Of a stretch of 64,000 bases of DNA, positions 18,388 to 26,544 are shown in pieces. The notes below the pieces were generated by a model, which saw nothing but the letters and a program-made list of their open reading frames with translations, ran no database searches and had not been told where the DNA came from. The stretch's first letter is position 1, and every line of letters starts with the position of its first letter. Source of the DNA: Variovorax sp. Root318D1. Lineage in GTDB: Bacteria > Pseudomonadota > Gammaproteobacteria > Burkholderiales > Burkholderiaceae_C. The DNA lies in assembly GCF_001424835.1 (NCBI RefSeq), contig NZ_LMCQ01000008.1, forward strand, positions 112,198 to 176,197. The letters run 5' to 3'. The position numbers and the translations under genes were made by a program.

Positions 18388-19439
18388 TGGTCCACCTCGT
18401 CTTCTTCCTCTTCGGCGTGGGCCGCAAGAAAGGAGCGCAGCATGAGCACGGGGATCAGCAGGCTGAACACGATCACGTCCTTCAGCGCGCCGCTCCAGAA
18501 CGAGGCGAAGCTCTCGACCACGCCGACCGCCAGCGCACCCAGCGCCGTCATCGGGTAGCTCACGAGCCCGCCGATGATCGCGGCCACGAAAGCCTTCAGC
18601 CCGATGATGAAACCCGAGTCGTAATACATGGTGGTCACCGGCGCAATCAGCACGCCGATGAGCCCGGCCAGCAGCGAGGCGCAGCCGTAGGCGAGCAACG
18701 CCGTGCGCACCGGCCGGATGCCGACCAGCCGCGCGCCGATGCGGTTCACCGCCGTGGCGCGCAGCGCCTTGCCCGCCACCGTGCGCTCGAACACCAGGAA
18801 GAAGAGCCCGCTCAGCACGATGGCCGCGCCCACCATCAGCACCACCTGGCCGCTGACCGTGAACCCGTCGCCCAGCGTGAACACGGCGCTCGTGAGCGGC
18901 GTGGTGCGCGAGCCCTCGGGCCCGAAGAACAGCAGGCCGAGGCCCGACAGGAGAAAGTGCAGCGCGAGGGACACGATCAGCAGTACCAGCACCGAGGCAT
19001 CCGCAATCGGCTGGAACACCACCCGCGCGAGCAGCGGCGCAATGGGCACCACCAGCAGCACGGCCACCGCGATGTGCACCGCCACCGGCACACCCGGCCG
19101 CGCCGCAAGCCATGCAAGCAGGCACGGAATCGCGGGCAGCACGCCCCACATCAGCACCGCCTTGGGAATGCGCTTGGTCTCCCCGCGCCGCAGGAGGCTG
19201 CCGACTTCCGTGGCCAGGGCCAGCGCGGCGAGCACGGCCACCATGCCGATGGTCGGCGGGACGCGGCCGGTTTCGAAAGCCGCGAGCGACAGGGCCGCGA
19301 AGGCCGCGATGTCGCCGAACGGCACGAACACCACTCGCGTGACGGAAAAGATCAACACCAGCCCGAGCCCGGCCAGCAGATAGACGGCACCATTGGCGAG
19401 GCCATCGGTGACGAGGATCAGCGCCACGTCCCATGTCAT
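18384..19439 (-). CDS. livH: Branched-chain-type ABC permease LivH
   Basis: 351-residue polytopic inner-membrane protein of the LivH family. The N-terminal GLANGAVYLLAGLGLVLIFS and later FERTVAGKALRATAVNRIGARLVGI (the cytoplasmic EAA-like loop) are diagnostic. The C-terminal tail is acidic (EEEEDEVDQ). It forms the membrane channel with the LivM part of the next gene. It starts 43 bp after the first substrate-binding protein gene ends. Confidence 0.93.
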   Translation of the reverse strand: MTWDVALILVTDGLANGAVYLLAGLGLVLIFSVTRVVFVPFGDIAAFAALSLAAFETGRVPPTIGMVAVLAALALATEVGSLLRRGETKRIPKAVLMWGVLPAIPCLLAWLAARPGVPVAVHIAVAVLLVVPIAPLLARVVFQPIADASVLVLLIVSLALHFLLSGLGLLFFGPEGSRTTPLTSAVFTLGDGFTVSGQVVLMVGAAIVLSGLFFLVFERTVAGKALRATAVNRIGARLVGIRPVRTALLAYGCASLLAGLIGVLIAPVTTMYYDSGFIIGLKAFVAAIIGGLVSYPMTALGALAVGVVESFASFWSGALKDVIVFSLLIPVLMLRSFLAAHAEEEEDEVDQ

Positions 19440-19482
19440 AGAAATGCCCCTCGGGGAATCGTGGTCGTTGGCATGAAGCGGT

Positions 19483-20646
19483 TCAAGGTGCGAGCTTCCA
19501 TTGGCCGTTGTCGAGCTTGACGATCACGCGGGCGCGTTCGTCCACGCCGTAGAGGCTGCCGGGCTTGAAGCTGTACACGCCGTGTGTGCCCACCACTTCC
19601 TTGGTGCTGAAGATGGCGTCGCGCAATGCGACGCGAAACTCCGCCGTGCCCGGCTCCGCCTTCTTCATGGCGCGCGATGCGGCATCCGCAAACACCAGCC
19701 AGCCGTCGAAGGAATAGGCCGAGAAGGCGTCGCTGGTGGGCGCGTTGTTGACCTTCTGGAACGCGGCTCGGAAGTCGGTCGCGATCTTCTTGGTCGGATA
19801 GTTGTCCGGCAGCTGTTCGGCGACGATCACCGGACCGGTGGGCATCAGCGCGTTCTGTCCCGAAGCACTGACCACGCGCACGAAGTCCGGGTTGATCAGG
19901 CCGTGCTGGCCATACACCCCGCCCTTGTAGCCGCGCTCCTGCAGCGCAAGGAACGGCAGCGCACCCGGCGTGCCGGCGCCGCCAGTCATCACCGCGTCGG
20001 GCCGCAGCGCCACGATCTTCAGCACTTGCCCGGTCACCGAGGCGTCAGCGCGCGCGTAGCGCTCGTTGCTCACCACCTTGATGCCGGCCTCGGGCGCGGC
20101 CTTCATGAGCGCGTTGTAGACCAGGTCGCCCCATGCATCGGTAAAGCCGATGTAGCCGACGGTCTTCACGTTGTTGCGCTTCATGCGCTCGACCACCGCA
20201 TCGATCATCAGCTGGGTGGGCTGCGCCACCGTCACGACCCAGGGGTTCTCATTGGGATCGAGCAGGATGGGGGTGAGGCCGATCATCGGCACCTTGGCCT
20301 CCTTGCCCACCTGCGCCATCGCGATGGCGGCAGGCACGCCCGAAGTTCCCATGAGCACGTCGACCTTGTCTTCCTCGATGAGCTTGCGCGCATTGCGCCC
20401 GGCGGTGGTCGGGTCGGAGCCGTCGTCCAGCACGATGAGCTGCACCTTGCGGCCATTGATCTCCGGCTTGTAGGCCAGCGCGGCCTGCATGCCCTTGGCA
20501 TACGGCACGCCCAGCGAGGAGTTGGGCCCCGACAGCGACACGCTCAAGCCGACCTTGAGGTCGGCCGCTAACGCGCTCGCAACGCCACAGGCGGTCAGTG
20601 CCGCGGCGAGGGCACCGCGCGTCAAGGTCTGCATCAGGCTCTTCAT
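19483..20646 (-). CDS. ABC importer substrate-binding protein (LivK-like, 1)
   Basis: 387 residues with a signal peptide (MKSLMQTLTRGALAAALTAC...ALA) and a type I periplasmic binding fold (Peripla_BP_6): DDGSDPTTAGRNARKLIEED and GTSGVPAAIAMAQVGKEAKV mark the first lobe. It belongs to the subgroup often annotated as branched-chain amino acid binding proteins but found beside aromatic-acid genes. It is the first of three paralogues in the locus, separated from the other two by a Rieske oxygenase pair. Confidence 0.9.
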   Translation of the reverse strand: MKSLMQTLTRGALAAALTACGVASALAADLKVGLSVSLSGPNSSLGVPYAKGMQAALAYKPEINGRKVQLIVLDDGSDPTTAGRNARKLIEEDKVDVLMGTSGVPAAIAMAQVGKEAKVPMIGLTPILLDPNENPWVVTVAQPTQLMIDAVVERMKRNNVKTVGYIGFTDAWGDLVYNALMKAAPEAGIKVVSNERYARADASVTGQVLKIVALRPDAVMTGGAGTPGALPFLALQERGYKGGVYGQHGLINPDFVRVVSASGQNALMPTGPVIVAEQLPDNYPTKKIATDFRAAFQKVNNAPTSDAFSAYSFDGWLVFADAASRAMKKAEPGTAEFRVALRDAIFSTKEVVGTHGVYSFKPGSLYGVDERARVIVKLDNGQWKLAP

Positions 20647-20687
20647 GTCGTAGCTCCAGTGAGGAAGGATGGAATGAACGGGAAAAC

Positions 20688-21155
20688 TCAGATGAACAAC
20701 TGGACCGCAGGCAACGCGCGGCCAGCGTCGAGCAGGTCGATGCGCTTCTCGCGAATGGCCCAGCCCGTGGTCGTGCGCACGAGGTGGTGACGAGCGGTGC
20801 CGGCCAGCAGGACCTGGCTTTCGCCGCGCGCTTCTATGTAGATGAAGGGCGTGCGCAACCGCACTTCGCCGGCCGACTCGTGCTCGATGCGCGAAGGCTG
20901 CAGCACATGCTGGCTGTGGCTTGCCGGATGCTGCGAATGCGCACGCGGGTTCTTCAGGCGATCGACTCGCAGCTGCAGCAGCAGCCGGTCTTCGTAGGCC
21001 AGGGAGTTGTACGAGAACGGATCCGTCTGCGCCGCGCCGAGCAGCGGCACCCAGTAGTGGCCGTCTTCGGCGAACAGGGCCAACCAGTCGTCGAGGCGGC
21101 GCTCGTCGAGCAGCGCTGCTTCGTGGGCGGCAAAATCGCGCGGGTCGCCGTTCAT
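20688..21155 (-). CDS. Ring-hydroxylating oxygenase beta subunit (set A)
   Basis: 155 residues, SnoaL-like small subunit of Rieske oxygenases: RRLDDWLALFAEDGHYWVPL near residues 19-38 and YEDRLLLQLRVDRLKNPRAHS around 53-73 are typical. It ends ALPAVQLFI, identical in its last residues to the set B beta subunit. It starts inside the alpha-subunit stop (ATGA), giving tight coupling. Beta subunits are structural and have no metal centre. Confidence 0.9.
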   Translation of the reverse strand: MNGDPRDFAAHEAALLDERRLDDWLALFAEDGHYWVPLLGAAQTDPFSYNSLAYEDRLLLQLRVDRLKNPRAHSQHPASHSQHVLQPSRIEHESAGEVRLRTPFIYIEARGESQVLLAGTARHHLVRTTTGWAIREKRIDLLDAGRALPAVQLFI

Positions 21156-22477
21156 GCCGCGGCCTCCATGCCCGCCGCCATCGACTTCGCCCAGGCGCGG
21201 AACTGGTTGCGCATGAGCAGCTCGTTGGTGCCGTTGGTGGTGATCGTCTCTTGCGCGAGTTCGGCCGGGTCGTAGTTGCGATGCAGGCTCACCCATTCGT
21301 TGCCACCGGCGCGCAGGCCCTGCTGGATGCTCTCGAACAGATGCACGTCGTCGTGCGCGACCACCGACATCGGCGAGAACACCAGCCGGTTGTAGCCCAT
21401 CGCGCGCTCGAACAGCAGCGCGGGCGCACCTGCCGCGCGAAAGCTCCAGGCCTCGATGAGCGTGCGGTTCGCGGCCAGCGGACGGATCACCCGGATGGCC
21501 TGCGGCGAGCCCTTGACCGAAAGGCTCGGATACAAGACCGAGTTCTGGGGCGAGCGCTGCAATATCTCGGCCGCGCGCTCTTCGCCATGCGCGGCGCGCA
21601 TCGCGGCCTCGTACTCGGGCAGCTGCGCGTAATTGGAATGGATGCTGAAGTTGACGCCCAGCACACTGTGGCCGTTGGCGAACACACGGCCGCCCATCTT
21701 GTCGAAGAACTCGTAGCCCGAACCGAATGGCAGGATCTGCTCCATTGCCATCGGCTTGGCATCGTGCGGCGCGCGGCCTTCCCACAGCGCCTCGGCCGCC
21801 TTGGTGGCCGACTCATGCGTCGACATCGGGTGCACCGTGTCGTTGATGTTCTCGAGGTACATCTTCCAGTTGCAGTGCACGATATTGCGAAGCACGCCGC
21901 CACCGGCAGTGAGCTTGCCCTCGGGCGAGCGGTCGACCATGTTGTCGATGGCGCCCAGCACCTCGCCGAAATAGTCCTCGAAGGAAGGGCCCGCATCGGA
22001 CAAGCGCACGAACACGAAATCGCGATACACCTTCACGTGCTTCACCACCGAGAGCCCCTGCCCCGACTCGCAGGCCTTGAGCTGCGTGCCCTCGTAGCCG
22101 TTCTTCAGCGGCAGGCCGAGCGGCGCGCCATCGAGCTTGTAAGTCCACGCGTGGTACGGGCAGCGAAAGAAGCGGCCGGTGTTGCCGCACTCGTCCGTCA
22201 CCAGCTGCGTGCCCTTGTGCGCACAGCGGTTGTAGAGCACGTGCACCGCGCCATCGGGCTGCCGCACCATGAGCAACGGCCGTCCCGCAATGTCTTGCGC
22301 CACGAAGTCGCCCGCCTCCGGCACCTGGCTCGCATGGCCGAGAAACACCCAGGTGGTCGCGAACAGATGCTCCTGTTCGAGCGCGAAGATCTCATCACTC
22401 AGGTAGAGGTCGCGGTGCACGCGGTCGTGCTGCACCAGGGCGGCAATGCGATCGGGATGATGGCGGTAGCTGGTCAT
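21152..22477 (-). CDS. Rieske ring-hydroxylating oxygenase alpha subunit (set A)
   Basis: 441 residues. The Rieske [2Fe-2S] ligands are C85, H87, C106 and H109 (NRCAHKG...RCPYHAW). The mononuclear iron site is in ENINDTVHPMSTH with H216 and H221. Set A and set B alpha subunits are close paralogues, aligned without gaps through the first 220 residues. No ferredoxin or reductase lies next to set A, so it probably uses the reductase encoded at 32419-33411. Likely substrate is an indole or aryl acid; inferred from context. Confidence 0.92.
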   Translation of the reverse strand: MTSYRHHPDRIAALVQHDRVHRDLYLSDEIFALEQEHLFATTWVFLGHASQVPEAGDFVAQDIAGRPLLMVRQPDGAVHVLYNRCAHKGTQLVTDECGNTGRFFRCPYHAWTYKLDGAPLGLPLKNGYEGTQLKACESGQGLSVVKHVKVYRDFVFVRLSDAGPSFEDYFGEVLGAIDNMVDRSPEGKLTAGGGVLRNIVHCNWKMYLENINDTVHPMSTHESATKAAEALWEGRAPHDAKPMAMEQILPFGSGYEFFDKMGGRVFANGHSVLGVNFSIHSNYAQLPEYEAAMRAAHGEERAAEILQRSPQNSVLYPSLSVKGSPQAIRVIRPLAANRTLIEAWSFRAAGAPALLFERAMGYNRLVFSPMSVVAHDDVHLFESIQQGLRAGGNEWVSLHRNYDPAELAQETITTNGTNELLMRNQFRAWAKSMAAGMEAAA

Positions 22478-22496
22478 CGGCGTGCTCGGGCTTATT

Positions 22497-23639
22497 TCAG
22501 GGCACCAGCTTCCACTGGCCCTTGTTCATCTGCACGATCACCACGCCGCGCTGATCGGAGCCGTAGCGGTCGTCGGGCTTGAAGGTGTAGATGCCGTGTG
22601 TACCCACCAGCTCGCGGGTCGCCACGATGGCGTCGCGAAGCGCCGTGCGATATTGCGGCGTGCCCGGCTCGCCCTTGGTGCGCGAAACTGCATCGGCCAG
22701 AAGCAGATAGGCGTCGTAGGTGTACGACGAGAAAGCATCGGTGGGCATCGAGCCGTTCGCCTTCTGATAGGCGTTGCGAAAGCCCATCGACACCTTCTTG
22801 ATCGGGTTGCTGTCGGGCAGCTGATCGGCCACCAGCACAGGGCCACTGGGCACTTGCAGGCCCTCGATCGAGTTGCCGCCTACGCGCACGAAGTCGGCGT
22901 TGATGAGCCCGTGCGTCCCGTAGATCTTGCCCTTGTAGCCGCGCTCGGCCAGTGCGATGTAGGGCAGCGCGCCGGGTGTGCCCGAGTTGCCGGCAAACAC
23001 CGCGTCGGGCCGGGTGGCGACGATCTTCAGCACCTGCCCGGCGACCGACGAATCGCTGCGCGCGTAGCGCTCGTTCGCCACCACCTTGATGCCGGCCTTC
23101 TCGACGCTCTTCACGAGCGAGTCGTACGCCAGGTCGCCGAGCGCGTCGGAAAATCCGATGAAGGCCACCGTCTTCACGCCGGACTTCTGCATGCGGTCGA
23201 CCACACCCGCGACCATCAGTGGGAACGGCTGCGACACCGTCACCGTCCACGCGCCTTCGGCGCCCGGAATGGTGACTGGCGTCGGCGAGATCAGCGGCGT
23301 GTTGAGTTCGCGCGCTACCGAAGCGATAGCCATTGCGCCCGGCACGCCCGAGGTACCGATCAGCACGTCGACCTTGTCCTCCGTCACCAGCTTGCGCGCG
23401 TTGCGGCCAGCTGTGGTGGGGTCGGAGGCATCATCGAGCACGATCAGTTGGACCTTGCGGCCGCCGATCTCCGGACGCTCCGCAATGGCAGCGCGAATGC
23501 CCTTTTCATACGGCACGCCCAATGCGGCCACCGGGCCCGAAAGCGAGCTGATGAAGCCGATCTTGAGGTCGGCCGCCATGGCCTGCGCGGCGGCCAGCGC
23601 AACCGCGGTGGCGCCAAGAAATCGAGTGAGTTTTTTCAT
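22497..23639 (-). CDS. ABC importer substrate-binding protein (LivK-like, 2)
   Basis: 380 residues: signal peptide MKKLTRFLGATAVALAAAQAMA, then DLKIGFISSLSGPVAALG and a Peripla_BP_6 fold with the same DDASDPTTAGRNARKL block as its neighbours. It begins 1 bp before the end of paralogue 3 and ends 19 bp before the set A oxygenase gene. Tandem duplication with divergence is likely; each copy may bind a different aromatic acid and deliver it to the single LivHMGF complex. Confidence 0.9.
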   Translation of the reverse strand: MKKLTRFLGATAVALAAAQAMAADLKIGFISSLSGPVAALGVPYEKGIRAAIAERPEIGGRKVQLIVLDDASDPTTAGRNARKLVTEDKVDVLIGTSGVPGAMAIASVARELNTPLISPTPVTIPGAEGAWTVTVSQPFPLMVAGVVDRMQKSGVKTVAFIGFSDALGDLAYDSLVKSVEKAGIKVVANERYARSDSSVAGQVLKIVATRPDAVFAGNSGTPGALPYIALAERGYKGKIYGTHGLINADFVRVGGNSIEGLQVPSGPVLVADQLPDSNPIKKVSMGFRNAYQKANGSMPTDAFSSYTYDAYLLLADAVSRTKGEPGTPQYRTALRDAIVATRELVGTHGIYTFKPDDRYGSDQRGVVIVQMNKGQWKLVP

Positions 23640-23640
23640 G

Positions 23641-24807
23641 TCAGGGAACCAGCTTCCACTGGCCTTTTTCAAGCTTGACCACCACACGCGAACGCTCGTC
23701 CGATCCATACCGATCGTTCGGCTTGAAGTTGTAGACGCTGTGCGTACCCACGAGCTCCTTGGTGCTCACGATGGCGTCTCGCAGCGCCAGGCGGAACTGC
23801 GGCGTGCCCGGCTCGGCCTTGGTCGCAAGCGCGCGCTGCGCCGCGTCCAGGTACAGGAGCCATGCATCGAAGCTGTAGGCAGAGAAGGCATCGGTCGGCG
23901 GCACGCCGTTGGCCTTCTGGTAGGCCGCGCGGAAATCCATCGACACCTTGCGGATCGGGTTCTCGTTCGGCAGTTGCTCGGCCACGATCACCGGGCCGGT
24001 GGGTGCGAGCAGGCCTTCGACAGATGTACCGCCCACGCGCACGAAGTCCGGGTTGATGAGCGCATGCATGCCGTAGATCTGGCCCTTGTAGTCGCGCTCC
24101 GCGAGCGCCAGGTAGGGCAGCGCGCCGGGCGTGCCCGAGGTACCGGTGATCACCGCATCGGGGCGCAGCGCGACGATCTTCAGCACCTGGCCCGTCACCG
24201 ACGAATCGGCGCGCGCATAGCGCTCATTCGACACGATCTTGATGCCGGCAGGCTCCGCGCTCTTTTGCAGCGCGTCGTACACCAGGTCGCCCCAGGCATC
24301 GGAGAAACCGATGTAGCCGACCGTCTTCACGCCTGACTTCTTCATGCGATCGACCACCGCGCTCACCATCAATGGTGCAGGCTGCGGCAGCGTCACCATC
24401 CATGCGCCCTCCTCGCCCGGCAGGTTGGCGTTGGCGATCGAGATCAGCGGCGTCTTGGTTTCGCGCGCCACGCCGGCAATGGCCAGCGCGCCGGGCGATC
24501 CTGCCGTACCGATGATGACGTCGACCTTGTCCTCGTCAATCATCTTGCGGGCGTTGCGCGCGGCCGTGGAAGGGTCGGACGCATCGTCGAGCTGCACCAG
24601 CTGGATCTTCCGGCCGCCCACCTTCGACTTGTAGGCGATGGCGGCCTTCATGCCCTTCTCATAGGGAATGCCGAGCGACGACACCGGTCCCGACAACGAG
24701 GTGATGAAACCGACCTTGAGATCGGCGGCCCATGCGCCCGCGGCGCCCAGCGCTCCAAAGGCTGCAGCAATGCCCGCGAGGGCACGGAATCGGTTCAGGA
24801 CTTTCAT
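23641..24807 (-). CDS. ABC importer substrate-binding protein (LivK-like, 3)
   Basis: 388 residues: MKVLNRFRALAGIAAAFG signal peptide ending near AWA, then a periplasmic binding fold (DLKVGFITSLSGPVSSLG, DDASDPSTAARNARKMIDED). It is closely similar to paralogues 1 and 2 over the whole length. The ATG at 24807 is chosen because it gives a normal signal peptide, whereas earlier in-frame codons give a non-hydrophobic extension. Confidence 0.9.
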   Translation of the reverse strand: MKVLNRFRALAGIAAAFGALGAAGAWAADLKVGFITSLSGPVSSLGIPYEKGMKAAIAYKSKVGGRKIQLVQLDDASDPSTAARNARKMIDEDKVDVIIGTAGSPGALAIAGVARETKTPLISIANANLPGEEGAWMVTLPQPAPLMVSAVVDRMKKSGVKTVGYIGFSDAWGDLVYDALQKSAEPAGIKIVSNERYARADSSVTGQVLKIVALRPDAVITGTSGTPGALPYLALAERDYKGQIYGMHALINPDFVRVGGTSVEGLLAPTGPVIVAEQLPNENPIRKVSMDFRAAYQKANGVPPTDAFSAYSFDAWLLYLDAAQRALATKAEPGTPQFRLALRDAIVSTKELVGTHSVYNFKPNDRYGSDERSRVVVKLEKGQWKLVP

Positions 24808-24853
24808 GGCGATGCTCCAGAAGTAAGGAATGAACGTGACGAACGCTGAATGA

Positions 24854-25576
24854 CTAGAGGGCGAGGCTGCCGACACTGGTGCCGCCGCACACGTAGAGAA
24901 CCTGCCCGGTGATGAAGCTGCTGGCCGGGTCGGCAAAGAAACGCACCGCGCGCGCCACGTCGCCCGATTCGCCGAGCCGCTTGACGGGCACGGAAGCCGC
25001 AAGCGCGCGTTCCTTCTCGCTGCCGGCCTCCACCACGTCGTAGAACATGTCGGTTCGAATCGGGCCGGGTGCCACCACGTTCACCGTGATGCCATCCGCG
25101 GCGAGCTCGAGCGCCCAGGTGCGCGCCATGCCCAGCATGCCGGCCTTCGTCGCGGAATAGCTGGTGCGCGTGGCCAGCCCCAGCGCGGCGCGCGACGACA
25201 GCAGCACCACACGGCCGAACCGCCGTGCGCGCATCGCAGGCAATGCGCCTTGCACGAGCTGGATTGCGCAACCCAGATGCAGGTCGACCAGCGCATCGAG
25301 ATCGTCGAGCTTGACTTCGGGCAGCAGCGCGGCCCGGATCACGCCCGCGTTGTGGACGATGGTGGTCGGCGCAAAGCGTTCGACCAGTTCGCGCACCGCT
25401 TCGCCGGTAGCGGCACGGTCGCTCAGGTCGACCTCGATGCTGTGCAGCTTCGGATGTTCGATCTCGGACTTGCGGCGCGCGAGCGACACCACCTCGTAGC
25501 CCTGCGCGAGCAAGTCTTCGCAGATCGCCTTGCCGATGCCGGCGCTGCCGCCGGTGACGGCTGCTACCTTGTTCAT
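24854..25576 (-). CDS. SDR oxidoreductase
   Basis: 240-residue classical SDR: TGGSAGIG at residues 8-15, HNAG, a catalytic Ser in VVLLSSRAALG, and YSATK with the Tyr/Lys pair 13 residues on. PGPIRTDMF and a C-terminal GGTSVGSLAL end are normal. The ATG at 25576 is preferred over an in-frame TTG at 25642 that lies in a repeat. Within the proposed pathway it may act on a hydroxylated or keto intermediate; the substrate is not known. Confidence 0.86.
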   Translation of the reverse strand: MNKVAAVTGGSAGIGKAICEDLLAQGYEVVSLARRKSEIEHPKLHSIEVDLSDRAATGEAVRELVERFAPTTIVHNAGVIRAALLPEVKLDDLDALVDLHLGCAIQLVQGALPAMRARRFGRVVLLSSRAALGLATRTSYSATKAGMLGMARTWALELAADGITVNVVAPGPIRTDMFYDVVEAGSEKERALAASVPVKRLGESGDVARAVRFFADPASSFITGQVLYVCGGTSVGSLAL

Positions 25577-25597
25577 GCGCGCGCTCCCTGTCTTGCC

Positions 25598-25688
25598 CCC
25601 TCCCCCGCACGCGGGAGAGGGCTGGGGTGAGGGCGAGCGCAAGGCACAGAGCCCTCATCCCCCGCCTTCTCCCGCAAGCGGGAGAAGG
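25598..25688. repeat. Inverted pair of REP-like palindromic elements
   Basis: Two related GC-rich palindromic units face each other between the SDR and cyclase genes. Unit 1 (25598-25633) has CCCGCACGCGGGAGAGGG followed by CTGGGGTGAGGG. Unit 2 (25652-25688) is the reverse: CCCTCATCCCCCGCC followed by TTCTCCCGCAAGCGGGAGAA. Such elements are common intergenic repeats in proteobacteria. This pair may form a stem-loop that protects or attenuates the long transcript. Confidence 0.75.
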
Positions 25689-25715
25689 AGCCAAAGCCAA
25701 TACCGCGGCAGCGAG

Positions 25716-26528
25716 TCATAGCGATGCTCCCACGAGTGCCAGCACGCGCAGCGGACTGCCACTGCCCTTCTCGATCTTGAGCGGCGGGCAGATCAGCACT
25801 GCGCCCGATGGCGGCAGCAGGTCGAGGTTGCTCAGGCACTGCAGTCCATAGCGGCCCGCACCGTGCATGTAGTAATGGCACGGATACGGCGGCCGCAGGT
25901 GATAGCCCTGCCCCGCATCGGTACCGATGGCCTCGGAGCCGAAGCCCAGCACGTCGCGCTGCTCTACCAGGAAGCGCACGGCCTCGGTGCTCGGGCCGGG
26001 CGTGTGCTGGCCGGTCTCGTCGAAGTTCTGATAGGCCGCCGGGTCGCTGCGCTTGGACCAGTCGGTGCGCATCAGCACCCACGCGCCCTTCGGGATGCGG
26101 CCGTGCGCGGCTTCGTAGCGCTCGATGTCGGCCACGCTTAGCAGGTAGTCGTCGTTCGCCTGCGCATCGGCCGAGCAGTCGATCACGCAGGCAGGGGCCA
26201 CGAAGTGCTGCACGGGAATCGTGTCGACGGAATTGTTCGGCAGGTCGCGGCCCGAGATCCAGTGGATCGGCGCGTCGAAGTGCGTGCCCGTGTGCTCGCC
26301 GCAGGAAAAGTTGTTCCAGTACCAGCCCGGGCCGCGCTCGTCGTACTTGGACACTTCCTCGATGCGAAAGGGCCAGCACTGGCCCATCTCGGGCGGCAGC
26401 GCGATCTGCGGGAACTCGGGCGTGAGCGTCTGCGTGAGGTCGATCACGCGGATGCGACCGCTCGCCATGGCGGTCACGAGGCCGCCGAGGATCTCGGCGG
26501 CGGACATCAGTTCGGTCGTTGTCGTCAT
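25716..26528 (-). CDS. Cyclase-family metal hydrolase, isatin-hydrolase-like
   Basis: 270 residues of the KynB/isatin hydrolase superfamily. The signature HTGTHFDAPIHW spans residues 79-90; H79, H83 and D85 are the expected metal ligands, usually Mn or Zn, and H89 follows. Family members open cyclic amides: kynurenine formamidase, and isatin hydrolase that converts isatin to isatinate. Context with Rieske oxygenases, a DUF35/thiolase-like pair and MarR regulators makes isatin hydrolysis the best guess. It starts 16 bp after the DUF35-SDR gene ends. Confidence 0.85.
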   Translation of the reverse strand: MTTTTELMSAAEILGGLVTAMASGRIRVIDLTQTLTPEFPQIALPPEMGQCWPFRIEEVSKYDERGPGWYWNNFSCGEHTGTHFDAPIHWISGRDLPNNSVDTIPVQHFVAPACVIDCSADAQANDDYLLSVADIERYEAAHGRIPKGAWVLMRTDWSKRSDPAAYQNFDETGQHTPGPSTEAVRFLVEQRDVLGFGSEAIGTDAGQGYHLRPPYPCHYYMHGAGRYGLQCLSNLDLLPPSGAVLICPPLKIEKGSGSPLRVLALVGASL

Positions 26529-26544
26529 CGTGTGGCTCCTGTTC

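Noticed and set aside
18388-19434. Apparent N-terminal extension of the LivM-LivG protein upstream of 18387
   Set aside because: The extra residues are Arg/Ala/Gly-rich and overlap livH in another frame; the true start MNDNNRNG overlaps the livH stop by ATGA.
25598-25688. CRISPR-like array
   Set aside because: Only two inverted, imperfect palindromic units with no regular spacers.
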